DNA of 40,426 nucleotides from Nostoc sp. CMAA1605. GTDB taxonomy: Bacteria > Cyanobacteriota > Cyanobacteriia > Cyanobacteriales > Nostocaceae. The stretch is from assembly GCF_021596505.1 (NCBI RefSeq), contig NZ_PJIZ01000070.1:1-40426 (forward strand), given 5' to 3'. Numbering within the stretch: position 1 is the first letter of the stretch; every line of letters begins with the position of its first letter. Both the position numbers and the translations under genes were made by a program. Shown here in pieces: positions 16,725 to 25,625 of this stretch. Under the pieces are notes generated by a model that ran no database searches, was not told where the DNA came from, and saw only the letters and a program-made list of their open reading frames with translations.

Positions 16725-17624
16725 ATGACTTCTTCTCAACCAGCCGAAATCAAAGCGGAAATCATGGCTATGCCTAGTTGGTTACGTCGTTCTATCGGCA
16801 AAGCCAGCGAAATTTCCACAGTACAACGCATAATTAAACAACGCCAAATTCATACAATTTGCGAAGAAGGTCGTTGTCCTAATCGGGGTGAATGCTACGC
16901 CCAAAAAACCGCCACTTTTTTATTGATGGGGCCAACCTGCACTCGTGCTTGTGCTTTTTGTCAAGTTGATAAGGGTCATGCACCTATGCCACTCGATCCA
17001 GAGGAAGCCCAAAAGGTAGCGGAAGCTGTACAGCTTTTAGGATTACGTTATGTGGTGTTAACTTCCGTAGCCCGTGATGATTTGCCAGATCAAGGAGCCA
17101 GCCACTTTGTCCAAACAATGACGACTATTCGTCAACTCAACCCAGACACACAAATTGAAGTTTTGACACCAGATTTCTGGGGAGGCGTGGGTGCAAGTGA
17201 AACTACGCAACGTCAACGTCTGGCAATGATTGTACAAGCCCAACCAGCTTGCTTTAACCATAATATAGAAACAGTGCGACGCTTAACAGGGCCAGTACGT
17301 CGGGGTGCTAAATACGATCGCTCTTTGCGGGTACTAGCTATAGTTAAAGAACTCGATGCCACAATTCCCACCAAATCAGGGTTAATGCTGGGACATGGCG
17401 AAACAGTAGAGGAAGTGATCACAACCATGAAAGACTTAAGGGCAGTAGGATGCGATCGCATTACCATCGGTCAATATATGCGCCCTTCTCTAGATCATCT
17501 CCCAGTGCAGAAATACTGGACACCCGCAGAATTTGATCAACTCGGCAAAATCGCCTGGGAAATGGGATTTACTCATGTCCGTTCCGCGCCTCTGGTTCGT
17601 AGTTCCTATCATGCGGGAGAGTAG
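16725..17624 (+). CDS. lipA: Lipoyl synthase
   Basis: Radical-SAM enzyme that inserts two sulfur atoms into protein-bound octanoyl groups to make lipoyl cofactors, for example on pyruvate dehydrogenase E2 and glycine cleavage H protein. The 299-residue protein has both iron-sulfur sites. The auxiliary-cluster cysteines are 46, 51 and 57 (CEEGRCPNRGEC). The radical-SAM CxxxCxxC is at 72, 76 and 79 (CTRACAFC). The family-specific RSSY motif is near the C-terminus. Length is normal. The start is the ATG at 16725; inner Met codons are also possible because the first ~15 residues are not conserved in kind. The stop codon touches a GGGAATC heptamer array. It is unlinked to pdhB, 11 kb away in the window. 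Confidence 0.97.
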   Translation: MTSSQPAEIKAEIMAMPSWLRRSIGKASEISTVQRIIKQRQIHTICEEGRCPNRGECYAQKTATFLLMGPTCTRACAFCQVDKGHAPMPLDPEEAQKVAEAVQLLGLRYVVLTSVARDDLPDQGASHFVQTMTTIRQLNPDTQIEVLTPDFWGGVGASETTQRQRLAMIVQAQPACFNHNIETVRRLTGPVRRGAKYDRSLRVLAIVKELDATIPTKSGLMLGHGETVEEVITTMKDLRAVGCDRITIGQYMRPSLDHLPVQKYWTPAEFDQLGKIAWEMGFTHVRSAPLVRSSYHAGE

Positions 17625-17720
17625 GGAATCGGGAATCGGGAATCGGGAATCGGGAATGGGAGACAAGGTAGATTTTACTTTAATGCCCAATGCCCCATGC
17701 CCAATGCCCCATACCCTATT
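17624..17720. repeat. GGGAATC and CCCAATG heptamer arrays after lipA
   Basis: Five tandem GGGAATC/G units (17624-17658) begin at the last base of the lipA stop codon. After a 20-base spacer come CCCAATGCCCCATG-type heptamers to about 17720. The two halves are partly complementary and could fold together in the shared 3' region of lipA and the convergent glycosyltransferase. Confidence 0.88.
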
Positions 17721-17731
17721 CCCATTGCCTT

Positions 17732-19003
17732 TTATTTACCAACTAACATCGGTTCTAGAATCGATGTATTGAGAATTTGGGTGTATAGTTGGCTTAATCT
17801 ATCTGCTACGCCACCCCAACTGAACTTAGAGGCAATATGTTTTCTCGCAGTTTCACCTAATTCATCTCGCCACGCTGAATTGAGAAGAATTCGGTCAATG
17901 GCAACAGAGAACGCATCAACGTCTTTGGGTGGAACTAATAAACCAGTTTTTTCTGTGACGACTGTAAACTGCAAACCACCCACATCACTAGCCACTACTG
18001 GTGTACCACAGGACATTGCTTCAATTGCTACTAGTCCGAATGGTTCATAATGGCTGGGAACTACACACACATCCGCCGCCGCGTAGTAAGTCGGTAAAAT
18101 CTCTTGTCCTAAACGACCTGGAAGAATTGTCAATTCACTCATGCCCAATTCCTGCACAATACCTGCAATGCGATCGCGTTCTCTACCATCGCTAGCACCA
18201 GGAGTGCTACCACCACCAATAATGAGTTTGAGTTTACCAGAGTCACGTAATTGCGACTGATTCACCGCACGTACTAAAGTTTCTATGCCTTTGCGCGGAT
18301 CAAAACGTCCTACATACAATACAACTTTGGCATCAGATGCAATCCCTAATTCAGCTCTAGCTGTTTCTCTATCTATGGAGCCAAATTTTCGGATATCTGT
18401 ACCGCAAGGAATCACATCAATATAACCTTTTGTGGAAACTAGCGATCGCATATGTTGCTGTTCTTGCGGACTAGTCGCAACAATTCTGTCTGCTGTCTCT
18501 AAAACCTGTGTTTCTACAGCTAACCGTTTCGTAGCAATCAAAGGAATTGTATCGACACTTTTGTATTTAACTGCTCCTAAAGAGTGATATGTATGAACTT
18601 GTTTGCTACCTTGCAAAGCCTTCAATTGCATTCCTACCCAACTAGAAAGCCAATAGTTTGTATGTACAACTGGATATTTAATAATGTCGTTCTCTCGCTG
18701 GAATTGCAGTAATTGCTGCACAAACTCTGGCAAATGTTTGAAACCCTGATCTCTGGAGACAAATTCTACTGGCCCAGCTGTTAAGCGGATTGTTCGACAA
18801 GATGGACTATGCTGCACAATTGTCTCCTGCTCAGGACTGACTCTGCGGCTAAACATATCTACTTGCCACCCCAAATTTGCCAAGGCTTTACCTACTTCAC
18901 GCACGTACACATTTTGTCCCCCAGCTTCCTCTTTACCAATTTCAATAGCTGGATCTCCGTGGACGGAAATCAAAGCTATACGTTTTTCAGTGTTAGCGTT
19001 CAT
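17732..19003 (-). CDS. GT4 glycosyltransferase, minimal sucrose-phosphate-synthase-like
   Basis: A 423-residue retaining glycosyltransferase of family GT4 (GT-B fold). The N-terminal domain has ISVHGDP and EEAGGQNVYVREVGKAL, the acceptor and nucleotide-contacting loop of sucrose-phosphate synthases and MshA-type enzymes. The C-terminal domain has YVGRFDPRKGIETL, ADVCVVPSHYEPFGLVAIEA (the E-x7-E region) and GTPVVASDVGG. Cyanobacterial sucrose-phosphate synthases include short forms of this size that lack the phosphatase-like domain, so sucrose synthesis for osmotic protection or carbon transport is plausible. I cannot exclude another acceptor. I chose the ATG at 19001-19003 (MNANTEKRIALIS); a TTG 39 bases upstream is possible. 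It is convergent with lipA across a repeat array. Confidence 0.85.
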   Translation of the reverse strand: MNANTEKRIALISVHGDPAIEIGKEEAGGQNVYVREVGKALANLGWQVDMFSRRVSPEQETIVQHSPSCRTIRLTAGPVEFVSRDQGFKHLPEFVQQLLQFQRENDIIKYPVVHTNYWLSSWVGMQLKALQGSKQVHTYHSLGAVKYKSVDTIPLIATKRLAVETQVLETADRIVATSPQEQQHMRSLVSTKGYIDVIPCGTDIRKFGSIDRETARAELGIASDAKVVLYVGRFDPRKGIETLVRAVNQSQLRDSGKLKLIIGGGSTPGASDGRERDRIAGIVQELGMSELTILPGRLGQEILPTYYAAADVCVVPSHYEPFGLVAIEAMSCGTPVVASDVGGLQFTVVTEKTGLLVPPKDVDAFSVAIDRILLNSAWRDELGETARKHIASKFSWGGVADRLSQLYTQILNTSILEPMLVGK

Positions 19004-19598
19004 ACGTTGGTGTGTTGCTGATGTGAATAAAGTTGTGGGCAATTCCCAGATTACTTACAGTGCAATTACTAGGATTATGTAGGAACTTTGAGTAACCTTT
19101 ATTTTAATTTAATATGTCAAATATTTTTATCTATCTATTGCTAGGATGATACTTTCTTTCTTGGTATTTATATTTGATTTGTTTATACACAAATAGTCAT
19201 ACTCAAATCTAATCCTTGTGATAGATAAAGTTCTATTTAACTAAAGATTAAGACGCAGATATACTCTTATTCCCAATAGCAATTAATCCGTTTTCCTACT
19301 GAAAAACACCCCTTCTATATCCATAGATATACTATTTTTATTAGTAAAAAGTATAATTAAACTACCGTATTTGTACTTAATTATTTCGTCCCAATCTTCA
19401 TGAATTCATCAAATAACAATTGAGCTAGACTAATTTATCAGTATCAATACGGAATAGTGATTTTTGCATTAAATTCAGTTTATTTTTCGTCAAAAAAGCT
19501 CTAAATATTACTAATAAATAGCCAATTTTTTTGTAGCTTAAAATACAAAAAATGCCAAAAATATAGTAGTCGTCCAAACAAATGATCATCGGTCATAA

Positions 19599-19626
19599 CT
19601 ACCCGACTTGTTTAAAAGTCGGGTAG
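19599..19626. other. Perfect 11-bp hairpin in the long non-coding region
   Basis: CTACCCGACTT (19599-19609) pairs with AAGTCGGGTAG (19616-19626) around the loop GTTTAA. No T run follows on either strand, so it is not a standard terminator. Role unknown. Confidence 0.7.
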
Positions 19627-19792
19627 CTGAACACCTGCAATCTGTGAAAATCAATCCAGTGGAATACTAATATTTAGGGAACACCAAAAATCAATCATCC
19701 TCAATGAGAGTTTGTGAAAAGTTCTGTGGTGGGTTTAGACAACAAGGAAAAGTCTCACCCCTATCTTCCCCCTGTTCCCTATTAAAAATTAA

Positions 19793-19837
19793 AACCCCTT
19801 TAGCCCTAATTCAACACCCAATCAGACTAAAGGGGTT
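19793..19837 (-). terminator. Minus-strand terminator-like hairpin
   Basis: AACCCCTTTAG (19793-19803) pairs with CTAAAGGGGTT (19827-19837) around a 23-base loop. On the minus strand it is followed by TTTTAATTTTTAAT. It could end transcripts from the RNA-binding protein gene, about 340 bases past its stop, or end an unannotated small RNA. Confidence 0.6.
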
Positions 19838-20112
19838 ATTCATTTATATGAAAATCTGACTACTCCTGTTGAAGACAGAAGTTTTGAGCATTTTACCGCA
19901 ATGAAATCAGATTCCAGTCGAGGAGTTTTCCTTGCCCTCACTCTGGTGATAATGACTCTGGAAGATTCAAAAAAAATTGATGAGTTAACTGAGACTAAGT
20001 ACGATCGCAACTTTTACCGGAATTAGCGGTACACTTCACACTAAAAGAGCGATCGCACCCAAAATCGTAGCTATCATTAACCCTCAGTTGAGCCATGACG
20101 GAAACTTAAACA

Positions 20113-20156
20113 ATTAAAAATTAAAAATCAAAAAAATCTGACTTTTAATTTTTAAT
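20113..20156. repeat. A/T-only inverted repeat after the RNA-binding protein gene
   Basis: ATTAAAAATTAAAA (20113-20126) is the exact reverse complement of TTTTAATTTTTAAT (20143-20156), with a 16-base loop. It begins 16 bases past the stop codon of the RRM gene on the minus strand. It may be a weak terminator or a TTTTTAA heptamer relic. Confidence 0.6.
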
Positions 20157-20172
20157 CTTTCACTTCTTGCAC

Positions 20173-20664
20173 CTAGTTGGTAGTCTGAGCAGCTAGCATT
20201 TGCTTGAGCTTTTCTAGCTCTGAAGCCCAACGCGGATCGGGGCGAATAGCATCTGAGTCAGAGGTGCTGGTGCTGGTTTCCCGTCCACCACCACCGCGAC
20301 GAGACTTCTTAGAACCTCGATCACGTCGAGAACCTTCTTTGTTAGTTTTCGGGCTAGGATTACCGCTAGCAGCAGGTGTTGGGGCTGCTTGTTCGTCTCC
20401 TTCCTCACCTTTAGTGCGAGGTAAAGCTTTTTCTAGCTTGATGGGTGTTTCTTTGAACAACTGACCATTATATTTTTCGATGATTTGATCAGCTTGTTCA
20501 TCGTTGTTGACTGTCAGAAAACCAAAACCACGACATTTGCCTGTTTTGCGGTCTTTGATTAACTTAGTAGTGACCGCATCACCTTCAGCAGCAAAAACCG
20601 CTTGTAGTTCTTGACGATCTATTTCTTCTTTTGGCAAATTGCCTATATATAGGCGAACGGACAT
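20173..20664 (-). CDS. RNA-binding protein with one RRM and a basic Gly/Ser tail
   Basis: A 163-residue protein. Residues 1-82 form an RNA recognition motif with RNP2 LYIGNL (5-10) and RNP1 RGFGFLTV (45-52). The tail is Pro/Ala/Ser-rich, then Arg/Gly/Lys-rich (SKKSRRGGGGRE, about 118-129), and ends in a short amphipathic segment, WASELEKLKQMLAAQ. Cyanobacterial RRM proteins of this kind are single-domain RNA-binding proteins, several of them cold-induced; others lack the extended C-terminal segment seen here. The start is the ATG at 20662-20664, with a strong GGAGG upstream. It is a single gene with long non-coding flanks, so regulation through its leader is possible but not shown. Confidence 0.93.
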   Translation of the reverse strand: MSVRLYIGNLPKEEIDRQELQAVFAAEGDAVTTKLIKDRKTGKCRGFGFLTVNNDEQADQIIEKYNGQLFKETPIKLEKALPRTKGEEGDEQAAPTPAASGNPSPKTNKEGSRRDRGSKKSRRGGGGRETSTSTSDSDAIRPDPRWASELEKLKQMLAAQTTN

Positions 20665-21250
20665 GAACTATACCTCCAGAGTTGAATGAACATGGCAAGG
20701 CAAGAAAACAACTGCTTGGTGTTGGCTGTTAAATGCTATTGACCAAGTCTGCCATAAACCAATTTTTTTACTCCAAACTGTCAATCTTTACAATACAGTT
20801 TTTTGTTGGGATCAAACTTAACTGAATCCAAAAGCGCATACAACGCTATGCTAGTACCACCTTAATTCTAGAAGTTGTAAATTTGTTTTTAATTGTTTCT
20901 TGCCGTCAGCATTTTTTTCAATGCTTTCGCCCGCAGAATTAAACACCATCCCTTACATTACCACGGTATTTTCTACGTAGCTAGTTCAGCAGACACTTTT
21001 TTTGTAATTCTATTAAGCCATCGTAGCATAAAACACATATTTTCTCAAGAAGGAATATTGAAGGTGGAAACAAAAACCAGCCATTGGCTGGTCAATTTGC
21101 TGCTGTGTTTAGGAGGATAAACATGAATAGATAGGCGTGTACAGACAGTGGCAGTTGCCAAGCTGAAACGCTGTGTAATTTCAGTTACCAAGATATTTGT
21201 GAACAAATGTAACATCAATCGTCAGTCTTTGCAATATTTATTTACATTTT

Positions 21251-21306
21251 GGCATTGGGCATTGGGCATTGGGCATTGGGCATTGGGCATTGGGCATTGG
21301 GCATTG
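21251..21306. repeat. Eight perfect GGCATTG heptamers (STRR)
   Basis: Eight uninterrupted copies of the 7-base unit GGCATTG, in a region without genes. The perfect copy number suggests recent slippage. Confidence 0.95.
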
Positions 21307-21407
21307 GGAATAGTTATGGCTTCAAACTTAACTACCCAGTCGCAATCAGCGCAAACTTTCAACAATCAATCTCTTTTTACTTTTGCCTTTTGCCTTTTTC
21401 CTTTCTA

Positions 21408-21531
21408 ATACCAATTCACTAAAATTCTGATACAGATCGAAACCCAGAAAACCTTGTCAAGTCAGGATTTATCAATTGCGAATTGCGTTAGCGAAGCGGG
21501 ACGAAGTCCATTGCGAATTGTGAATTGGTAT
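21408..21531. repeat. MITE-like element with 12-bp terminal inverted repeats
   Basis: ATACCAATTCAC (21408-21419) and the exact reverse complement GTGAATTGGTAT (21520-21531) bound a 124-base segment. Inside is GCGTTAGCGAAGCGGGAC (21485-21502), which matches the motif at 11351-11368 inverted with one mismatch. It ends two bases before the stop codon of the M48-like gene. Confidence 0.78.
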
Positions 21532-21533
21532 AA

Positions 21534-23726
21534 CTAGCCTGTGAGAAAAATATAAGCACCCCAAGCTTGGGCTATAACGGCTATGACAGTAGACCAAATG
21601 GGATGGGGACTATTGAGAGTTTTACCGCCTTGAGTTTGCAGGGTGTGGATATCTATCCAGGGTGTTGCACCTCGACGCAACCAGCCTGTAACGGTGACTT
21701 GGCGACCAATTAATTCTTGATGGTAAATTGGCTGTCCTAACCAAGAAATATGGTGTAGTTTCACTAAACCTGTGGTGGATTGTAAAACTAAGTCCTGTGC
21801 TAGAGCGTTACTAATTCCAGGACGACCTAGTAACTTACCAGCAAAACGCACTTTAATGCTATCGATGGGGATACTAGAGGGATTGGCTAATAAGTAAGGT
21901 AACTGTTCTTCAGTATGGACGTTACTCGTTTTAATGTCTGGAAAAAAGGAATTCATCCTGATTACCAAACCAATGCTAAAGCAGATCAAAAGACAACCTG
22001 TCACAAAAGACCAATCTTCGTAAATCCACTTCAGATTGATAATTCTAAGAGCAAAGGCGGTTTGCCACGCTAACCAAATTAAACCTGCAAACACAAAGCC
22101 GAGAGGAATGCCCAAAAATGGGGCAATTTGCAGTAGGAAAGACTGACGGGTAACTGTCAGTGCTTGCTGGCTGAGGGACTGTTGACTGGCTAAATGTAGT
22201 TCTGGGTCAATGTGCCAATGACGTGCTATTTTACATAGGCGTTCAATGCGATCGCCAATGAGTGGATGTGTATTGTTCCATATCAACCAACGGCGATAGG
22301 GGTTGATACTATCCCACATCAACATTGACTCAAAATTGAGATGACCAGCAATACTACCAAGAGTCACACTTTGTTGATAACTAACTGGTAGTAACAGATT
22401 CAAGCTTTCTAATTGCCAACTGGTAAATTCTGACTTTTGGATATCAGCAGCAATGCCAATGGTAATTTTGAGTAAGGCGCGAATCAAACCATTGGGATTA
22501 CCTGTGATTTCGGCGGCAAGGCGATCGCTATAATAAGGACGCAACCGCGAATATAACAAAGCTGTGCCGGTCAGCACACACCATAATCCATAGGTGAGAC
22601 TAGAGACAATGGTAAACGGCCAATGCCATATGCCCTTAGCGGTCGTATTTCCCCAATCTGATACTTGCTGATAAAGTTGATAAATTGGTAGCGTCACCAG
22701 CAAGATTAAAGACATGAGGACGAAATCTTTGTAAGTGATTTGTCCTAGTTGTGCCGCATAGATAGTAGCAATTTCATCATCTGCCAGTTGATCTAACAGA
22801 CCTTGACTGACGACAATTCGGGCATTTCTGGGTAAATTGCCATAGGTGAAAGCTATAGGTGCAGCCGTGGGTAAAATCCGCAATTGGGGCGATGGCCAGT
22901 GACGTTGTTGGCAGTAGCGATGCAATACGCGGGGTGTTTCCCGACTATGGTTGTTTAAAACATCCTTAGACAACTCACGTTGACCGTAAAATTTTGCTAA
23001 TAGCCAATCCAATAACCAAGGTGAGATGGCGATCGCAATGAACAAAATAGCAAATAACGCTGGGGTAAGATCACGATAGAGAAACTGCACAGGCTCTAAA
23101 TACGGCAGTTTTACTATAGCCAAGTTAATCGAGTCGATTGTGAAATTGAGCAGTTCTCGCAGCACCCAAAACAGTGCCATAAACGTGCCTGCTGCCAATA
23201 ATCGCAAGGGGATTAAACCTGTTTTTTGTAAAGGCTGCCAAACCTTCGCGCGCTTTGCCTGTCGCCAATAAACACCAAATTCCTGAGTTTTGTTGTAACT
23301 GGCTTGATTAATCAAGGGATTGCCAGCTAAACTCTGTCCCTGATAGACATTGTGTAACCCTACAGAGGGCAAAGTTGAAGCGTAGTTAGGTTGAGATTGA
23401 GCTTGTGTTGGTTGTGATGCCTGTTTAACTTGAGTATTATCTGTTTTTTTACGCTTCTTTTTGGTCAAATGTACAAGGGCGGTTTTTGCCCATTCTTGTA
23501 CCTTGGGGTTTTGACTATCCGTGAGAGTTTGACACAGGGCGATCGCCTTACGAACTTCGCCACTGCGCGCATAAGCCATAACTAACCCCACCCTAGCCTG
23601 TAAACTCACAGTCTCATCACCCTGATGACTGGCTAGCGGTTGTAGTTGAGCGATCGCTGCTTGATAATTTCCTTGTTTGAGGGCAACTAAACCAGCCTCC
23701 AAAGACGATTTAGCGTGTGAAGGCAT
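21534..23726 (-). CDS. TPR/M48-like membrane protein lacking the zinc site (pseudo-peptidase)
   Basis: A 730-residue membrane protein. The first ~95 residues are TPR-like (EAGLVALKQGNYQAAIAQL). Then come a Lys/Gln-rich linker, two membrane helices, a region with the M48 (HtpX-like) layout, further helices, and a C-terminal OB-like segment (RFAGKLLGRPG... VTVTGWLRRG) before a last helix. In active M48 peptidases the core reads DE-x5-AHELGH. Here it is DEIATIYAAQLGQI (317-330), with Ala, Gln and Gln in place of the two His and the Glu. The third-ligand Glu, four residues before Asp in ExxAD-type motifs, is Pro397 in RPYYSDRLAAEITGNP. The frame is open and long, so this is a maintained gene that has lost protease chemistry. 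Start: ATG at 23724-23726. Confidence 0.85.
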   Translation of the reverse strand: MPSHAKSSLEAGLVALKQGNYQAAIAQLQPLASHQGDETVSLQARVGLVMAYARSGEVRKAIALCQTLTDSQNPKVQEWAKTALVHLTKKKRKKTDNTQVKQASQPTQAQSQPNYASTLPSVGLHNVYQGQSLAGNPLINQASYNKTQEFGVYWRQAKRAKVWQPLQKTGLIPLRLLAAGTFMALFWVLRELLNFTIDSINLAIVKLPYLEPVQFLYRDLTPALFAILFIAIAISPWLLDWLLAKFYGQRELSKDVLNNHSRETPRVLHRYCQQRHWPSPQLRILPTAAPIAFTYGNLPRNARIVVSQGLLDQLADDEIATIYAAQLGQITYKDFVLMSLILLVTLPIYQLYQQVSDWGNTTAKGIWHWPFTIVSSLTYGLWCVLTGTALLYSRLRPYYSDRLAAEITGNPNGLIRALLKITIGIAADIQKSEFTSWQLESLNLLLPVSYQQSVTLGSIAGHLNFESMLMWDSINPYRRWLIWNNTHPLIGDRIERLCKIARHWHIDPELHLASQQSLSQQALTVTRQSFLLQIAPFLGIPLGFVFAGLIWLAWQTAFALRIINLKWIYEDWSFVTGCLLICFSIGLVIRMNSFFPDIKTSNVHTEEQLPYLLANPSSIPIDSIKVRFAGKLLGRPGISNALAQDLVLQSTTGLVKLHHISWLGQPIYHQELIGRQVTVTGWLRRGATPWIDIHTLQTQGGKTLNSPHPIWSTVIAVIAQAWGAYIFLTG

Positions 23727-23769
23727 AGAAATCTTGACACTCCATCTGTGTGATTTGATCCACGGTTAT

Positions 23770-23996
23770 ATAACAGGGAACGGGGAACAGGGAACAGGAA
23801 ACAGTGAAGAAAGTTGTTGTGAATCTAAAGTTTTCTGATCACTGTTTGTTCTCATCCAACTAAATAACTGCTATAACAAAGCGCGGATCATTCAGATGTG
23901 GTCTACATCAAAGCCTGTGGTTTCTAGGAGGAGGCAGGGGGCAGGGGGCAGAATAACTCCGCACTCACTACTCAGCACTCAGCACTCAGCACTAAC
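23770..23996. repeat. Three short STRR arrays between prfC and the M48-like gene
   Basis: A GGGAACA array lies at about 23775-23803, a GGCAGGG array at about 23932-23951, and three TCAGCAC units at 23972-23992 that run into a diverged copy (23993-23999) holding the prfC stop codon. The rest of the 270-base gap is ordinary AT-rich sequence, presumably with the M48-like gene promoter. Confidence 0.82.
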
Positions 23997-25625
23997 TCAC
24001 TCTTCAACTGCCTTTTGACTAGAAAACACCGGGGCGATCGCGCTGAGTTTTAACTCTGGATGATCTCCCTGTAATTGTTGACAGTTCCATTCGTTGCGGA
24101 ACAGTAAAACTGGGCGACCCATGTTGTCTTTGACTGTGGTGGTGTTAAAGATACGTCCCACCTTGTCCAAAGCTTCCCAGCCACCTTCTACCCAACGAGC
24201 AACGCTGTAGGGTAATAGTTCTAGGAGGGTCTCTACACCATACTCGTTTTGTAAGCGAAACTGCACCACTTCAAACTGTAACTGCCCCACGGCTGCCATA
24301 ATGGGGTCGCGTTTGGCTTCATCAACGGAATACATGATTTGCACTGCACCCTCTTCCCGCAATTCGGAGATGCCTTTTTGGAATTGCTTAAACTTGGAGG
24401 GGTTGGGATTGCGAAGAGTCGCAAATAGTTCTGGTGAAAAATACGGAATCCCTTCATATTCCAGCTTCTGCCCAGTGTAAATTGTATCGCCGATCGCAAA
24501 AACACCTGGATTATTTAAACCGATGACATCACCTGGATACGCTACATCAATAGATTCCCGTTCTTGCGCGAACAGTTTTTGGGGTCTAGATAACCGCACA
24601 ACTTTACCAGTTCGCGCATGATTCACTGTCATATCTTTTTCAAACTTACCAGTGCAGACCCGGATAAAAGCGACGCGATCGCGATGTTTAGGGTCCATAT
24701 TGGCTTGCAATTTGAAAACGAAACCGGAAAACTCTGGATAAGTGGGGGGGACTTCACCGACGCTACTGACGTGGACACCTGGTTTTAAGGCATTGTCGAG
24801 GAAGGATTTCAAAAATAACTCTACCCCAAAGTTAGTCATGGCACTACCAAAGAAAACTGGAGTCATTTTGCCTTGATGTACCAAATCTAAATCTAATTCT
24901 GGGCCGACCCCTTCTAATAGTTCTAGATCATTTTTCAGTTGGTGATACAACTCTTGTTCCAGTAATTCCTCAATGCGCGGATCACCCAAGTTGACAACTG
25001 TATCAAGGGCTTCCTTACTACCGTGGGAAGTACGTTCAAACAGGTGAATTTGCTGCTGTTTGCGATCAAACACACCCTTAAAGCGATCGCCCATACCTAT
25101 CGGCCAATTTACCGCATAGGTTTGCAAACCCAACTCTTGCTCAATTTCGTCTAATAATTCCAGTGGTTCTCTACCAGGACGGTCTAATTTATTTACAAAG
25201 GTAAAAATTGGTAAACCGCGTAGTTTACAAACTTCAAATAATTTGCGAGTTTGAGGTTCAAGACCCTTAGCTGCATCAATCAGCATCACCGCATTATCAG
25301 CCGCCGCCAAAGTTCGATAAGTATCTTCACTAAAATCCTGGTGTCCGGGAGTATCCAGTAAATTAATTTGACAATTTTGATATTCAAACTGTAATACTGT
25401 AGATGTAATAGAAATACCCCGTTGCTGTTCCATCGCCATCCAGTCAGAAGTCGCCTTACGCTGCGCCCGGCGAGCCTTCACAGCACCCGCCTCATGAATT
25501 GCCCCCCCGTAGAGCAGCAACTTTTCCGTCAGCGTAGTTTTCCCAGCATCAGGGTGAGAGATAATCGCAAAATTGCGCCGCATCTCAACTGCTTGACCCA
25601 ATTCTGCCTGAAGTTCAGTTGACAT
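23997..25625 (-). CDS. prfC: Peptide chain release factor 3
   Basis: GTPase that removes RF1/RF2 from the ribosome after peptide release. It has 542 residues, normal for RF3. The N-terminal G domain has G1 SHPDAGKTT (23-31), RGISITST (switch I), DTPGHQDF (G3) and FVNKLDRPGR (G4). The translation-factor beta-barrel domain 2 and an RF3 C-terminal domain (LQFEVVQFRLQNEYGVE) follow. The GISITSTVLQFEY stretch and the absence of EF-G domain IV separate it from EF-G. The start is the ATG at 25623-25625. The stop codon lies at the edge of a TCAGCAC heptamer array. Monocistronic by spacing. Confidence 0.97.
   Translation of the reverse strand: MSTELQAELGQAVEMRRNFAIISHPDAGKTTLTEKLLLYGGAIHEAGAVKARRAQRKATSDWMAMEQQRGISITSTVLQFEYQNCQINLLDTPGHQDFSEDTYRTLAAADNAVMLIDAAKGLEPQTRKLFEVCKLRGLPIFTFVNKLDRPGREPLELLDEIEQELGLQTYAVNWPIGMGDRFKGVFDRKQQQIHLFERTSHGSKEALDTVVNLGDPRIEELLEQELYHQLKNDLELLEGVGPELDLDLVHQGKMTPVFFGSAMTNFGVELFLKSFLDNALKPGVHVSSVGEVPPTYPEFSGFVFKLQANMDPKHRDRVAFIRVCTGKFEKDMTVNHARTGKVVRLSRPQKLFAQERESIDVAYPGDVIGLNNPGVFAIGDTIYTGQKLEYEGIPYFSPELFATLRNPNPSKFKQFQKGISELREEGAVQIMYSVDEAKRDPIMAAVGQLQFEVVQFRLQNEYGVETLLELLPYSVARWVEGGWEALDKVGRIFNTTTVKDNMGRPVLLFRNEWNCQQLQGDHPELKLSAIAPVFSSQKAVEE

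Larger units (their letters stand above)
19004..20172. other. Long non-coding region (about 1.2 kb) with hairpins
   Basis: No open frame here looks like a gene on either strand. The first 550 bases are strongly AT-rich. Then come an 11-bp perfect hairpin (19599-19626), an 11-bp hairpin followed by T runs on the minus strand (19793-19837), two HIP1-like sites near 20003 and 20049, and an A/T-only inverted repeat just after the RNA-binding protein gene (20113-20156). The promoter of the glycosyltransferase must lie at the left end. The hairpins leave room for one or more small RNAs, which cannot be shown from sequence alone. Confidence 0.6.
20665..21533. other. Intergenic region with heptamer array and MITE-like element
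   Basis: 869 bases between the RRM gene and the M48-like gene. The first ~200 bases should include the RRM promoter and leader. No convincing gene is seen; frames of 75-86 codons on the plus strand are repeat-derived or lack family character. It contains a GGCATTG array (21251-21306) and a 124-base element bounded by 12-bp inverted repeats (21408-21531). Confidence 0.6.

Noticed and set aside
17533..18050. Plus-strand frames after lipA starting with MPNAP-like sequence
   Set aside because: Repeat-derived starts, and they run antisense through the well-supported glycosyltransferase gene.
20893..21120. A 75-codon plus-strand frame upstream of the RNA-binding protein gene
   Set aside because: No ribosome-binding site or family character, unusual composition, and it lies in a repeat-rich spacer.
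21148..21408. An 86-codon plus-strand frame across the GGCATTG array
   Set aside because: Its centre is only the translated heptamer repeat (WALGIGH repeats) and the flanks show no family features, so it is a by-product of the array.
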